A stretch of DNA of 64,000 nucleotides. Origin: Carnegiea gigantea. Its lineage: Eukaryota > Streptophyta > Magnoliopsida > Caryophyllales > Cactaceae. The notes under the pieces are model-generated. The model made no database searches. It saw only the letters and a program-made list of their open reading frames with translations, and was not told where the DNA came from. The DNA lies in contig JAKOGI010000004.1 in assembly GCA_029747015.1 (NCBI GenBank), forward strand, positions 2,114,501 to 2,178,500. Reading direction: 5' to 3'. Within the stretch, counting starts at the first letter, position 1. Every line of letters starts with the position of its first letter. The position numbers and the translations under genes are program-made. Shown one piece after another: positions 24,856 to 36,418 of this stretch.

Positions 24856-25977
24856 TGATGGAGGTCCATCCCCTAACATGATCCATGGCCATCAAGGGAG
24901 CCCAAAAGGTCCAAACCTCATGTCCAAGATGCAAGAAATCAACCTAAGGGAACAAGGAAATTATTTCCTCAAAACTGGAATTTCAGGCGTGCACAAACCC
25001 GATTTTGTGCACGTTATTTCCTAAACTTCCCAAGGCTGAAATGGGGTTGCAGGAAGCCTAAGTTTAAGTTCAAGATGTGCTCTTTCCATCAAGACCTCTT
25101 GCAAGTCATTTGGAGATCATTTGGTACCTCAAAACCTCAAGCCAAGTCAAACACTACATTCTGGCCAGAAACTGGACTGTCCGAATTTAAGGGCTGTGTT
25201 GGTGGACTTTTTCTCCTCTATTTGGTTTGAAACTTTTATGGCTTGAAAGTACTTTAAAAATATTATCAAATGGCCATAAAAAAACTCAGCCAAATTACAC
25301 ACATATAGAGCTATTAACCACCAAAACATTGCACAAAAACATCCCTTTACCCGGTACATGCCCAGCCGGTACAAGAGAGAGAGGAGTGAGGTGTTTTGCT
25401 CTTTTCCATGCTTAGCCACTTGCAAGAGTCATTATGGGAAGTACCAAGCTGCTAAGGAAGCTTCCATTCACCCCAAGATCGACACATCATCCTCAAGATT
25501 AGCATTAAAGAGGTGTCAAGTGGAGGATGCATCTATCCTTTTTTGCTTTGATTTGATCTTTGTATTTTTGCCTAGTTTAGCTTGTAGTGCAACCTAAGGC
25601 CTATGCTTGTACTTGAAAAGCTTGTATTAATACCCCCCAAAGGCTTGGCCGGCCACGAACTCAAGCATTTGTATGAATGAAGTTGAGCTTTGCTCCTTTG
25701 AACTCTCAAACTCTCTTCTAGCTTATCTCTTCCTTTGGCCGGGTTGAGTGGTGATCTAGCAAGAGTCTTAACTCCTTCTTGGTGGTGTTTCTGTATCCAA
25801 GGGGTGGTTAAGGGCCCTAACATCTTTCCTTAGTGGTGTTTCTGTATCCAAGGTTCGTGTTAGTTCCGGTTGCTTATCCAAGTCTAAGGTGAGTTTGTGG
25901 TTTCAAAGTTGCCTTGAACTTCTTGCACTTTTCTTACATCTTTCCCATCCTCTTGGCTTTCCCTAGAGGATACATCA
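24856..25977 (+). repeat. 5' LTR of gypsy element
   Basis: 1122 bp, starts TGATGGAGG and ends GATACATCA. Almost identical to 30742-31864. Confidence 0.95.
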
Positions 25978-25981
25978 TATG

Positions 25982-25993
25982 TGGTATCAGAGC
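25982..25993 (+). promoter_or_regulatory. Primer binding site (initiator Met tRNA type)
   Basis: TGGTATCAGAGC, complementary to the 3' end of the plant initiator tRNA, four bases after the LTR end. Confidence 0.9.
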
Positions 25994-26106
25994 TAAGGCT
26001 TCCCTAGGCCTAAGCTTGCTGCCCAACACCCTTCCAAACACCCCAAACACATTCCCCCTCAAAAACACCAAACCGTGCTCCACGGTTTTTCACCATCCAG
26101 AAAATC

Positions 26107-26310
26107 GGCACGGTCAGCCCGTGCCAAAGAGCACGACCGTGCCACCCTCACATTCCAGCCACACTTCCTTTCCATCCACACCCAGTACTTCAGCACGGCC
26201 ACCCCGTGCCATGTCGCACGACCGTGCCACCCCTTTCCCAGCCACATCTCAACTTCGCTCCCGTCCAGAACCAGAGCACGGCCACCCCGTGCCTAACAGC
26301 ACGCCCGTGC
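26107..26310 (+). repeat. Three GC-rich hairpin pairs in the gypsy leader
   Basis: A phrase made of GCACGG-CA-CCCGTGCC followed by a second copy of GCACG-CCGTGCC recurs three times, starting at about 26107, 26192 and 26274. Each half is self-complementary and could fold into a short stem. Confidence 0.6.
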
Positions 26311-29300
26311 CACATTCAGGCCGTGAAGTTCCTGCTTATTTCAACACAAGCACTACTAGCATGACCATGGAGGAAAAGTTTGAGGCTCTCATGAGGAATT
26401 ATGAGGCCTTGAAGCTACAGAATGAAGAGATCAAAGGTCAGAACGAGTATTTGAGGCGACAACTTGGAGACTCCTTGAAGCAAAAACGAAAGGAGGTTAG
26501 AAGTTCCCGATCTTCTAACTCCTCCGACTCCGAACCGGAAGCGAGAGAAGCCCCACACTTAAGCTCGTCAAGTGAAGAGGAGGCTTATGGAAGATCAAGA
26601 AGAGGAAGGCGGACAACCTCTCACCAAGGAGACATTAGAGTGGAGATTCCAGAATTTGAAGGGAAGCTAGACCCCGATGAGTTCTTGGAATGGATGCAAA
26701 CCGTTGAGAGAATCTTTGACTACAAAGAGATTTCCGAGGGAAATAAGGTAAAACTTGTGGCCCTTAAACTTCGTAAATATGCTTCTCTTTGGTGGTCCAA
26801 CCTTTGTGCTAAGAGAGTTAGGCAAGGGAAGGGAAAGATTCGAACATGGGAAAAGATGAAAACCAAACTCAAAGCCCATTTCCTACCCCCATCTTACCTA
26901 CAAGACAATTATTCCCAACTTCACAATCTCACCCAGGGGAACTTGAGTGTTGAGGAGTACACTAGGGAATTTGAGAAGTTGTTAATCAAGTGTGACTTGA
27001 GAGATCCCGAAGAACAAACCATAGTGAGGTATTTGGGTGGGTTAGATCCTAGGTATGCCCATGTGGTGGAATTGCAACAATACACCACTTTTGATGAGGT
27101 GTGTGTCTTAGCTCACAAAGTTGAACAACAAAGGAAATCCAAGCTCTACAAAAGAGAATCTCCCAAACCCTTTCCCAAGAGCCAACCTTTCAACAAGGGG
27201 AGCTCTTATCCACCTCCCAAACCCACGGTTACTACACCCCCACCACCACAAAAGAACCAAACTCCACAAAAGACTCCACCTTCCCAAAACCGTCCCAACC
27301 CTAAGCCAAATGACCAAAGAAGGTGTTTCAAGTGTCAAGGTCTTGGGCACATTGCTTCGGAGTGTCCAAATAGGAGAGTTATCACCTTGGCCGAGTGGGA
27401 TGAGAGAAGAGAAGAAGAGGGAGAAGAGGAGGAAGTAAGAAAAGGTGTGTATTACATGGAGGAACAAGAAGAAGTGATTGAGGAAGCGGATGAAGGAGAG
27501 TTACTTGTATTGAGGAGAGCTTTGAGTACCAAAAGAGGAGAGCATGAAGAACAAAGGGAGAACATCTTCCATACACGTTGCACCATTCAAAGCAAAGTGT
27601 GTTCCCTCATCATTGATGGTGGGAGTTGTGCAAATGTGGCATCCTCAACTATGGTGGAGAAGCTTGGCCTTCAAGCTTCGGCTCATCCTCACCCCTACAA
27701 CATTCAATGGCTAAATCAAGGTAAGGGGTTGCAAGTTAATTCAAGATGCTTGATTTCATTTTCCATTGGCAAGCACTATCATGATGAGTTGTGGTGTGAT
27801 ATCATCCCCATGGATGCATGTCACCTTTTGTTGGGAAGACCATGGTTGTTTGACCAGAAAGTCATGCATGATGGCTACTTAAACACTTACACTTTCCACA
27901 AGGATGGGAAAAAGATCACCCTTGCCCCATTAAGCCCTTCCCAACTCCACAAAAGCAAGCCCCAACCAACCCATGACCGTTCGGATATGCTTCTAACCGT
28001 GAGTGAGCCTCTCCTTAAGGCTTCTCACCATGAATTCAAGGCCTTCAAGGAGTGGATCCTAGCCACCCTTGAGGAATCCGAAACCTCCACTCCATCACAC
28101 CCCCTAGCCCTTTCCCTCCTTGAACACTTTAGCCATGTCTTTCCCGAGGAAATACCTCCCGGCTTACCACCACAAAGAACCATCCAACACCACATAGACC
28201 TCATACCCGGTTCCATCCTCCCAAATAAACCGGCATACCGAGCCAACCCTAAGGAAACCATGGAAATCCAAAGGCAAGTTGATGAACTTATGGATAAGGG
28301 GTTGATTAGAGAGAGCTTGAGCCCTTGTGCGGTTTCCGGCCCTCCTTGTTCCAAAGAAAGATGGGAGCATGCGCATGTGTGTTGATAGTAGGGCGATCAA
28401 CAAAATAACCATCAAGTATAGATATCCAATTCCCCGCCTTGAAGACATGCTTGATGAGTTATATGGTTCTAGTGTGTTCTCTAAAGTGGACTTGAGAAGT
28501 GGCTACTATCAAATCCGCATTAGAGAGGGAGATGAGTGGAAGACGGCCTTCAAGACCAAAGGAGGCTTGTATGAGTGGCTAGTCATGCCATTCGGTTTGT
28601 CAAATGCTCCAAGTACCTTCATGCGGCTCATGAACCAAGTGTTCCGGCCCTTTATTGGCAAATTTGTTTGTGGTGTATTTTGATGACATCCTCATCTATA
28701 GCAAGAATGAAGAAGAGCACCTTCAACATCTCACCCAAGTCATGAAGGTCCTAGAAAAAGAAAAGCTCTATGGTAACCTCAAGAAGGGCACCTTTTTCAC
28801 TCATGAGGTGACCTTCCTTGGTTACATTGTTACAAATGAAGGTATCAAGGTTGATGAGAGTAAGGTGGAAGCAATTCAGTCTTGGCCCATCCCAAGGAGC
28901 ATTCATGATGTGCGAAGTTTCCATGGGCTTGCCTCATTCTATAGGCGGTTCATTAGGGACTTTAGCACAATTATGGCCCCTATGGCCGAGGTTATCAAAG
29001 GTGCATCGTTCAAGTGGACTCCCAAGGCCCAAGAAGCCTTTGAAACCATCAAATCCAAACTCACCCAAGCACCGGTACTTGCCTTACCATGCTTTGATAA
29101 GGTGTTTGAGGTGGAATGTGATGCATCAGGAGTTGGCATTGGAGGAGTTCTCACTCAAGAAGGGCGGCCCTTAGCCTTCTTTAGTGAGAAGCTTTGTGAC
29201 TCAAGGAGGAAGTACTCCACTTATGATAAGGAGTTCTATGCAATAGTGAGGTGCCTTGAGCATTGGAATCATTACTTGGTGGCTAGTGAGTTCATCTTGC

Positions 29301-30910
29301 ACTCCGATCATGAAGCCTTGAAATACATTCAAGGGCAACATAAACTTAACTCACGGCATGCCAAGTGGGTGGAGTTCCTCCAATCTTTCAACTTCACCAT
29401 CAAGCATAAGTCCGGAAAGCTCAACCAAGGAGCCGATGCCTTGTCAAGGAGGCACTTATTGCTATTCCAACTTGATGCTTGCATTCTTGGTTTTGAGCAT
29501 TTGAAGTCCCTCTATGAGAATGATGAAGATTTGGGAGAGCTCTACAAGGAGTGCCTTCGACATCCCAAAGGTGACTTCCTTGTCCAAGATGGATTTTTGT
29601 TCAAGGGATCCAGATTGTGTGTGCCTAAGTGTGGCACAAGAGAGTTACTCATACGTGAGGTCCATGGAGGATCTCTTGCCGGTCACTTTGGAGAGAACAA
29701 GACCCTTATGATGCTAAGGGAACATTATTATTGGCCGAGTATAAGCAAAGATGTCCAAGATGTGTTGAAGAGATGTGCCACTTGCCAAGTTGCCAAAAGC
29801 CACCTCCTACCCCACGGCTTATACACTCCCTTACCTACTCCCAATCATCCTTGGGAGGATGTGAGCATGGACTTTGTTCTTGCCTTTCCAAGAACACAAA
29901 GGGGTAAAGATTCGATCTTTGTCGTTGTTGATCGTTTTTCTAAGATGGCCCATTTTATACCTTGTACCAAGACCAATGATGCCACCCACATTGCCGAATT
30001 ATACTTCAAGGAAGTAATGAGGCTACATGGCATCCCTAGATCCATTGTTTCGAATAGGGATACCAAGTTCCTTAGCCATTTTTGGGTGACACTTTGGAAG
30101 AAGATGGGAACCAAGCTCAAGTATAGCACTTCATGCCACCCTCAAACGGATGGGCAAACCGAAGTCACCAACCGGACTTTGGGAACCCTCTTAAGAGTGC
30201 TAGTGAAATCCAACATCAAAGTTTGGGACTTAGCCTTGCCACAAGCCGAATTCGCCTTCAACAAGTCACCTAGCAAGGCCACGGGCTTATCTCCATTCAA
30301 GGTAGTCTATGGGATGGATCCTTTGAGTCCCCTTGATCTTGCTCCAAGAGAAATGAATGAGAAGCCTCACATGGAGGCTAGCAAACGGGTGGAAGAGATC
30401 CAAAAGCTCCATGAAACCGTGAAGGCCAAAATTGAGAAGGCCAATGCCTCATACAAAGACCATGCCAACAAGCATAGAAAGAAGATGGTGTTTCACCCCG
30501 GTGATTTAGTATGGGTTCACTTAAGGAAGGAACGGTTTCCTTCTAAGAGGAAGAGCAAATTGATGCCAAGGGCCGATGGTCCTTTTGAAGTATTGGAACG
30601 CATCAATGATAATGCATACAAGATCAATTTGCCCGGTGAGTATGGAGTTTCGGCTACTTTCAACGTAGCCGACCTTAGCCCTTATGAGGAGGATGATAAT
30701 CTTATTAATTTGAGGGCAAATTCTCTTCAACAAGGGGAGGATGATGGAGGTCCATCCCCTAACATGATCCATGGCCATCAAGGGAGCCCAAAAGGTCCAA
30801 ACCTCATGTCCAAGATGCAAGAAATCAACCTAAGGGAACAAGGAAATTATTTCCTCAAAACTGGAATTTCAGGCGTGCACAAACCCGGTTTTGTGCATGT
30901 TATTTCCTAA
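26209..30910 (+). pseudogene. Gypsy gag-pro-pol polyprotein, two frameshifts
   Basis: Gag lies in 26209 (or ATG 26361) to about 27400: a coiled-coil start, a retrotransposon gag domain (IPEFEGKLDPDEFLEW, ARYLGGL-like VRYLGGLDPRY), and a CCHC knuckle CFKCQGLGHIASEC. The protease region has IIDGGSCANV, with DGG where DSG or DTG is usual. RT follows, with active site YFDDILIYS at about 28676. Then RNase H (ECDASGVGIGGVL), the integrase zinc region (HCC pattern around LKRCATCQVAK), and the integrase core. One-base T insertions near 28333 and 28667 break RT. The second core aspartate is Asn (codon 30053-30055, SNRD where SDRD is usual). The frame runs 55 codons into the 3' LTR. It is therefore not active as it stands. 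Confidence 0.93.
30732..30741 (+). promoter_or_regulatory. Polypurine tract of gypsy element
   Basis: AAGGGGAGGA immediately before the 3' LTR; primer for plus-strand synthesis. Confidence 0.8.
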
Positions 30911-31864
30911 ACTTCCCAAGGCTGAAATGGGGTTGCAGGAAGCCTAAGTTTAAGTTCAAGATGTGCTCTTTCCATCAAGACCTCTTGCAAGTCATTTGGA
31001 GATCATTTGGTACCTCAAAACCTCAAGCCAAGTCAAACACTACATTCTGGCCAGAAACTGGACTGTCCGAATTTAAGGGCTGTGTTGGTGGACTTTTTCT
31101 CCTCTATTTGGTTTGAAACTTTTATGGCTTGAAAGTACTTTAAAAATATTATCAAATGGCCATAAAAAAACTCAGCCAAATTACACACATATAGAGCTAT
31201 TAACCACCAAAACATTGCACAAAAACATCCCTTTACCCGGTACATGCCCAGCCGGTACAAGAGAGAGAGGAGTGAGGTGTTTTGCTCTTTTCCATGCTTA
31301 GCCACTTGCAAGAGTCATTATGGGAAGTACCAAGCTGCCAAGGAAGCTTCCATTCACCCCAAGATCGACACATCATCCTCAAGATTAGCATTGAAGAGGT
31401 GTCAAGTGGAGGATGCATCTATCCTTTTTTGCTTTGATTTGATCTTTGTATTTTTGCCTAGTTTAGCTTGTAGTGCAACCTAAGGCCTATGCTTGTACTT
31501 GAAAAGCTTGTATTAATACCCCCCCAAGGCTTGGCCGGCCACACACTCAAGCATTTGTATGAAATGAAGTTGAGCTTTGCTCCTTTGAACTCTCAAACTC
31601 TCTTCTAACTTATCTCTTCCTTTGGCCGGGTTGAGTGGTGATCTAGCAAGAGTCTTAACTCCTTCTTGATGGTGTTTCTGTATCCAAGGGGTGGTTAAGG
31701 GCCCTAACATCTTTCCTTGGTGGTGTTTCTGTATCCAAGGTTCGTGTTAGTTCCGGTTGCTTATCCAAGTCTAAGGTGAGTTTGTGGTTTCAAAGTTGCC
31801 TTGAACTTCTTGCACTTTTCTTACATCTTTCCCATCCTCTTGGCTTTCTCTAGAGGATACATCA
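30742..31864 (+). repeat. 3' LTR of gypsy element
   Basis: 1123 bp, partner of 24856-25977. Confidence 0.95.
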
Positions 31865-32189
31865 TATATGTTATGATATAATTGACTATTGCAATTGGTA
31901 CTGGAATGATATAATTAACTTTTGCAATTGGTAATGAAGTTAAGTATTGTACATAAACATACTTAATAAATAAAAATAAATAAAGGAAGCTGAAGACAAA
32001 ACTAATAAATGAAAATTCATTTCATATATCAGAAGTGGAATCACATAGCACTATTTTTCATAAGTATACTTTGTTTAGAATTTCTAATAAATGAAGAAAT
32101 GATAAATTCCATAAATACTCAAATTCGATAAACGTAGATTGTGCTAACTAATTAAGAAAACAAATAGAAAAATTAAACGAGGACTTCAT

Positions 32190-33490
32190 CATCACCATCT
32201 CATCCTCTTCACCTCGTATGATCGTCCAACATCATTCTTGGAATGGGATGCCTGTATGAAAGACCAAGTAAATAAAGAAATAAGCATTAGCACCGGTTCA
32301 TATTTGCATATAAAAAATAACAATGTACGTTGATATGATTCCCAAGCAAATATGAAAACGGATGGACAACACAGGGCTAGGAGTGTTAGTGTTTTCTTAA
32401 TTTTTGGGGCGAAACGGATAGAGTTTTCCCTAAAAACTGACCATTTTCTAGACTTAAAGTTTTACATTAAATCCCCATGCACTGAATAGAAATACAAACG
32501 AACATCAAACAAGCTCAACGGCTACACACCGGAGACCACAACTCTACTGGCCACACGCCAGGAGTAAATCATTCAATGAAGTTCTTAACACCCAACCACA
32601 TAATCAGCTAATTGAACGAGTAAACCTAAAACCAAGCATTAATTTATTACCATTACACAAGCCTTACATTACACAAGCAATTCTACACATTCTAAACCAG
32701 AGAATCAGCTTTGCAAGCTTTGTTGTGTTTTGCTAAAAAAAGCATGCTTTTCTGCTACATTTCCTTCGTTCACATTGCTTATTTGCTTGTGCAATTCTTT
32801 CTGCCACTTATTTCAACTAATTTTTGTTTGGGTACTGATTAGTTGTTGATTCTATTGAATCATGATATTCCAAATGAGGGAGTCGAAATAAACATACCTC
32901 TTGTTTTGTCCACTATGACTACGCTTCATAGAAGAAGAATATAGATGCTGGGATGATCCACTTGATTGCACCTATAGGCCAAGGTGATCACTCAATTAGT
33001 TATATTTAAAGTACAGTGATAACTTTCCAAAAAAATAAGAATGTTTACAATGTTGTTGACACTAACCTGTGCATTTGAAGGACCTAGTCTTTCCTCTAGA
33101 GCACGAAGGCGTGCTTTATAAGACTCGTGAATTTGAGCAACTTGCCTATTAACTTCAGTTTCAATCCTCTCTTGGATATCAATTTCAGGTATCAACTTTG
33201 AAACTAACAAGCACAACCACTAACAAGACCATAGATGTTGAGAAGAGTCGCTAGATTCAATTTGTCTATATGAGATAAAACTTGATTAATACATATATAG
33301 AGTCAATTATTATTATCTATCAAAATATTGATGCTTGTTTACTTTTCCTAATTACATAACTTGATTGTTTAAACAAGAACCTACTGTTTATCCACAGCAT
33401 GTCAATCCCATGTATCATAGACCTCTTATAAGCACCAATACGTAAAGAAGTAAATGCTTCGGCCTTCTGTAGCACAAAGACAAGCGTCAT
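32190..33490 (-). pseudogene. Exon-like pieces of an unidentified gene inside the CACTA element
   Basis: Minus-strand segments bounded by plausible splice sites: about 33385-33468 (frame giving KAEAFTSLRIGAYKRSM), about 33068-33220 (ERIETEVNRQVAQIHESYKARLRALEERLG, a short coiled coil, then donor GTTAGT), 32907-32972 (VQSSGSSQHLYSSS, ending at GTATGT) and about 32190-32250 (ending with stops). A coiled coil followed by a Ser-rich tail resembles CACTA-encoded C-termini, so this could be the element's own protein, but a captured host gene is also possible. No catalytic domain was found. Splicing is inferred only. Confidence 0.35.
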
Positions 33491-33759
33491 AGACTTAAAA
33501 AACTCTCAAAATTCCTGCCCCCAGTGGCTAGCATACAATTAAGGATCAACACATAGTAGGACAAACCATTATAATTCATTTAATCAATAGTTCATACATA
33601 GAAATAACCCATTGCAATAAAGCAAATAATTAACGCCAATTACAAGTTTATCTAACAAAGAAACGGCAAGTCGATTGATAAATTTGACAAGATCCAACTC
33701 ATATTCAGTTAAACAAAATCCTAAGAATGAACGAACTCATATTCAATTTGACAAGATCA

Positions 33760-34330
33760 ATTTAGCCTATTACGTCATTTAAGCATGTTACGCTTCACGG
33801 CGTTCGTCTATCACACCATGGTTACTAAGCCGGCCTAATTATGTCATTCAAGCTTAACATGAGTCTATTGCGTCATTCAAGCATGAAACGATTCACTATT
33901 TAGGCTAATATGGTCATTTAGACATAATACGATTCAAGCGTTTTACTAAGCATGCCTATTTATACCATTTAAGCTTAACAAGAATCGAATCTCTATTTAA
34001 GCATAAAACGACTCGCTTATTTAGGCTAACTTGGTCATTTTAGGCCTAATACAATTCTAAGCTTCCGCTTATCATATCGCTGTTGCTATTCGAACCCATT
34101 TAGGTCATTTAGACATAATACGAATCCAAACACTTGTTATTTATATTAAAATTACTAATCGAACCTATTTAGGTCCCTTTAAGCATAATGCGTCTCATGG
34201 CATCCGTTTATTAAATTGAGGTTATCATTCAATCCCTTTTAATGTCATTAAAGCATAATACAACTTTAGGCAATCATTTGTCGTGTCGTAGTTACTTATT
34301 CAAGTCGACCCTTCAAGCACGCATTTATTA
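33760..34330. repeat. Degenerate repeats of a TCATTTAAGCATAATACGA phrase
   Basis: About ten imperfect copies at 40-75 bp spacing (near 33773, 33832, 33870, 33909, 33960, 34030, 34105, 34170, 34240, 34305), each with variants of tcattTaagcataatacga, often preceded by a taggctaa-like phrase. It lies where an intron of the minus-strand gene would be. Confidence 0.5.
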
Positions 34331-35039
34331 AATTTACTAAAATTGGTGTTAAACATGCATGACTTAGTTTGAATTAGACTTACAAGCATGTAATAACGGA
34401 ACATATTAAACTTGATTCTAAACATGCATAGCTCACTTCGAACTAAACCTTCAGGCATGTATTACTCAATGTACTAAAATCGATTCTAAGCATTCATTTT
34501 TCGTTTCGAAGTTAATAAATGATATGAATTAACTAAAACATACATACATCGATTCTAGCAATTTTAGCGTGATACGATTTAAGCATTTATATTCGTAATT
34601 CAAGTTACTTTCAAGTAGCGATATCGCACATAAACCGATTCGAACCAACTAAGGCATAATTGAATCACAACTATAGCCCATAACAGATTCTGTGCGTTAT
34701 TAAACTGAAATTAGAAACTGAGTCGAGACATGCATAGTTAACGACAGCAACCAAAGTCTGGGTATTCAATCCAGTTGGCCATAAACAGGCATAAAATCAC
34801 CAGGCAACACATTTTCGTCCAATTCGTGACAGTTCTAACAACTTTAGCTAACCCTAATCTGACATGCAACATCAATCTGCTAAAAACGTTTTTGAAAATA
34901 ATAATAACTTAGGAGGGGAGAAACACTTACTTGGATTAATCAAATTTTTGACTCAAACAACAGCAAAGGCACGCCCCTAATCTGCTGAATCCTGAATCCC
35001 AGCCGATTTCTTGCAAAACCCAAATGTTATCTCCCGAAT

Positions 35040-35312
35040 TTGTGGCGTTTTTGGGTGATTTTGACTCAAATTCAGCCCCCAAGTTATAGAGGAGGCCGAG
35101 TGGAGTATGGGTCACCGGATTCCGGCACGTGGGTGGCCGGTTTCAGGCCGGCTAGACGCGTGGTTTTAGGTCTCTTTGGCCGTGAGAAGTGGAGGGCGAC
35201 GAGGGATGGTTTCTGGCGGTGGTTGTTGTGGGCTGAGGGGACCAGGCATCCCTTTCTCTCGTCGGTGACAGGTGGCGGTCGGCGGTGACGCCAGAGGGCG
35301 ACCGGTGGCCCC

Positions 35313-35347
<35 letters not shown>

Positions 35348-35460
35348 GAGAGAGCGGGCGTTAGAGGGGGAGAGGGGAGTTGGTGTCAGGGGTCTCGGGT
35401 TTCCTAAGACCCGACTTAGCCTCCCCCCTTTTCTAATTTCTTTTTCTTTTTTTTTGGACT
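35040..35460 (-). other. GC-rich, 5'-UTR-like block with GA/CT microsatellite
   Basis: A GC-rich island in AT-rich DNA. Read on the minus strand it has a CT-repeat tract (GA repeat on + at 35313-35354) followed by GC-rich sequence and a donor-like CAAGTAAGT at about 34932. This resembles the promoter and first non-coding exon of a plant gene running leftwards. It has no convincing long coding frame; the open frame at 35084-35470 on the minus strand is low-complexity Ser/Leu/Pro. Confidence 0.35.
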
Positions 35461-36418
35461 CAAATAACATAATTCAGCTAGGTTCCAGCCCCAAACTTAT
35501 TAGCGATTAGACTAAACTCGAGTTGAGACGTCCTACAATTAACATTTTAATTTAAACTTCGGGAATCGACTAAATAAAACGAAAACGATTTTAAAAACTC
35601 GGGTTAGCATCGATTCAATAAATTTATGAATAAGTAACGTCAATAATAACATAAATCATATAGTCGTTCTTTTTAATAAAATTAATCGTTAAAAACGCAC
35701 ATGGTTGACTTAACACCTTGTTGAAAAGTTATTTAAACGCAGATTTGTAAATTCAGTAACTAAAACAGTCAGTAATAGTAGACTGAAGGTGCGGCTCTTA
35801 CAATGAGTTTCTTGTATTCGCGCGGCTTTTAGGGGGAGGGTCACGAAATTAATTTGCAGGTTTTTCTCTCGTTTCATCTGAATATTTTTCATAATACAAA
35901 TTAAAGAAAAATAAAAGAGGGAATTCTTTTCACTAGATAAAAATTTCCCTCTAAAACTAACCCCTTTTTTAAAAAACATAAATGTCTTTTGTGGCAATTT
36001 TGACTAATTGCCGCAATACACTCAACTTTTTGTGGCAATATTAGATATGCTACAATTATTTTACTACTTTTAGATTATTGTAACAAATTTAAATTTGCTA
36101 CAATAAAATTGCTACAAAAAATCAATTTTCTTGTAGTGTTTTTAATCACGAATCATGCATATTTATGTCTAGTACATACTGATTCTAAGAATATAAGCTT
36201 ATGGTTACTAGAGTTCTAGTAAACTTTATTATTTAGGATCCATCGTTGCACATAATATAGTTTGTAAAATGTCTAAGAATTGTTATCAAATATTTAGGTT
36301 CAAAATTATTCAAAAAAAATGAAGTTTCAATTGCTGAACAAAATAATTGTTCTATTTTTTCGGCAAGGTTTCTTTTTTCTAGCTTGCGCACGTTGATGTT
36401 TCTTGCTTGAATATGTGT

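Larger units (their letters stand above)
24856..31864 (+). mobile_element. Ty3/gypsy LTR retrotransposon, young, 7.0 kb
   Basis: LTRs at 24856-25977 and 30742-31864 (TGATG...CATCA), target duplication TATAT at 24851-24855 and 31865-31869. About 11 differences were counted between the LTRs, roughly 1%. A primer site TGGTATCAGAGC lies four bases after the 5' LTR, and a purine tract AAGGGGAGGA directly before the 3' LTR. The order is gag, protease, RT, RNase H, integrase, as in Ty3/gypsy. It may belong to the chromovirus side of the family, but no chromodomain is clear. It is inserted in the CACTA element. Confidence 0.95.
24447..36138. mobile_element. CACTA element, 11.7 kb with nested gypsy insertion
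   Basis: Left end TACTACAAGAAAA (canonical CACTA with C to T), right end TTTTCTTGTAGTG at 36138, flanked by TTT at 24444-24446 and 36139-36141. Subterminal arrays of TTGTGGCAA or TTGCCACAA occur at 24480-24830 and 35985-36120. The flanks (tatgaatttttt and taatcacgaatcatgca) are contiguous downstream of gene C at about 45695-45715, giving an empty site. The element's own DNA is 24447-24850 and 31870-36138, since a gypsy element sits between. The right part carries exon-like pieces on the minus strand. Confidence 0.82.

Noticed and set aside
28025..28448. Long minus-strand frames within the gypsy pol region
   Set aside because: Shadows of the pol frame on the other strand, without codon or domain support.
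32992..33216. A stand-alone 74-residue protein
   Set aside because: Its ends cross likely splice sites; better treated as one exon of the fragmentary gene in the CACTA element.
35084..35470. 128-residue minus-strand ORF in the GC-rich block
   Set aside because: It is driven by the CT microsatellite (Ser/Leu runs) and GC bias; there is no domain and it crosses the likely non-coding leader.
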